From the NCBI GenBank assembly GCA_963732635.1, contig CAVTAL010000034.1:62001-126000 (forward strand): a DNA stretch of 64,000 bases, in the 5' to 3' direction. The notes below the pieces were generated by a model, which saw nothing but the letters and a program-made list of their open reading frames with translations, was not told the DNA's origin and ran no database searches. A program made the translations under genes and the position numbers. The number at the start of each line of letters is the position of its first letter. Positions within the stretch are counted from its first letter, which is position 1. Of the stretch, positions 63,882 to 64,000 are shown in pieces. This DNA is from JAKFWF01 sp963732635. GTDB lineage: Bacteria; Pseudomonadota; Alphaproteobacteria; Rhizobiales; Hyphomicrobiaceae.

Positions 63882-64000
63882 TCGGCGGCCTCCTTGATCG
63901 ACAGATCGGCAAGCGGGGCGAACTCGTGCGCATCGAGGCCGGCGACGCGCTCGGCCCACGGATCGACCTGCGCGAACTTCTGCGAGAGCACGAAGCGGTC
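63878..64000 (-). CDS. nirB: nitrite reductase large subunit NirB, C-terminal end only
   Basis: The last 40 residues of NirB run to the window edge: RFVLSQKFAQVDPWAERVAG, then LDAHEFAPLADLSIKEAAE and a TGA that overlaps the nirD ATG. This is the standard extreme C-terminus of NADH-dependent siroheme nitrite reductase in Rhizobiales. The remaining 95 percent lies beyond the window. Position before nirD and nasA confirms it. Confidence 0.8.
   Translation of the reverse strand, partial: DRFVLSQKFAQVDPWAERVAGLDAHEFAPLADLSIKEAAE

Noticed and set aside
1..64000. CRISPR array, rRNA operon, plasmid or phage replication genes
   Set aside because: No regularly spaced repeats, no rRNA sequence and no replication or structural phage genes were seen on either strand.

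Overview
The window looks like chromosome from a high-GC alphaproteobacterium of the Hyphomicrobiales (Bradyrhizobium/Rhodopseudomonas/Xanthobacteraceae-like). The reasons are the tig-clpP-clpX-lon-hup order, a BcsS-type cellulose accessory protein, a NasT/NasS nitrate sensor pair beside nirB-nirD-nasA-cobA, Bradyrhizobium-like IclR/SDR/HyuAB catabolic clusters and a strong G/C bias at third codon positions. No genus is proven by the sequence alone.

Layout. 1-15.2 kb is a catabolic region: two acyl-CoA dehydrogenases; a minus-strand run of four short-chain dehydrogenases, a Dabb protein and an AMP-forming acyl-CoA synthetase; a divergent IclR regulator; a hydantoinase/oxoprolinase pair (HyuB, HyuA); an ABM-type monooxygenase; a PRISE-like reductase; and a class II aldolase. 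A near-identical 17-bp motif lies before two of the SDR genes and is a candidate IclR operator. 15.4-20.5 kb mixes an M81 (MlrC) metallopeptidase/SelA-like PLP enzyme pair and a PEP-mutase-family lyase with the debris of an IS91-type transposase, an IS5-type transposase and a TRAP DctM permease. 20.8-25.1 kb holds a four-domain rhodanese, a cysteine-dioxygenase-like cupin, a perfect 27-bp palindrome, a broken RND adaptor and small exported or membrane proteins. 25.4-31.3 kb holds bcsS, a giant GH18-like/deacetylase/glycosyltransferase-2 fusion and an unrecognised secreted protein: probably a cell-surface polysaccharide locus. 31.3-32.2 kb is an integration scar beside tRNA-Ser. 32.2-36 kb has a MerR-ATPase fusion, a third acyl-CoA dehydrogenase and an alpha/beta-hydrolase-adenylate-cyclase fusion. 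36-45.4 kb is core: recJ, hup, lon, clpX, clpP, tig, tRNA-Leu. 45.6-49.5 kb has an unrecognised exported protein coupled to a YbjQ protein and an orphan oligopeptide-type binding protein. 49.5-58.2 kb is a probable ureide/purine-degradation island (ketopantoate-reductase-like protein, Asp/Glu-racemase-like protein, MFS, HIU hydrolase, polyamine-type ABC importer, PuuE allantoinase). 58.2-64 kb is nitrate assimilation: NasT-NasS facing cobA-nasA-nirD-nirB.

The most striking feature of the window as a whole is that at least eleven otherwise well-conserved genes between 22 and 64 kb are each interrupted by an apparent single-base insertion (three in nirD), never a deletion. The span of each interrupted gene is a multiple of three plus one, and conserved sequence continues in the shifted frame. 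This points to insertion-biased sequencing error rather than decay, so these genes are annotated as intact loci with a suspected frame error. The real remnants (IS91, IS5, DctM, RND adaptor, integrase) are true truncations of a different kind.

For an undescribed system, the best leads are the GH18-deacetylase-GT2 fusion with its convergent secreted partner, the MerR-P-loop ATPase fusion, the Cys-less racemase-like protein in the ureide island, and the rhodanese/CDO-like sulfur pair with its palindrome.
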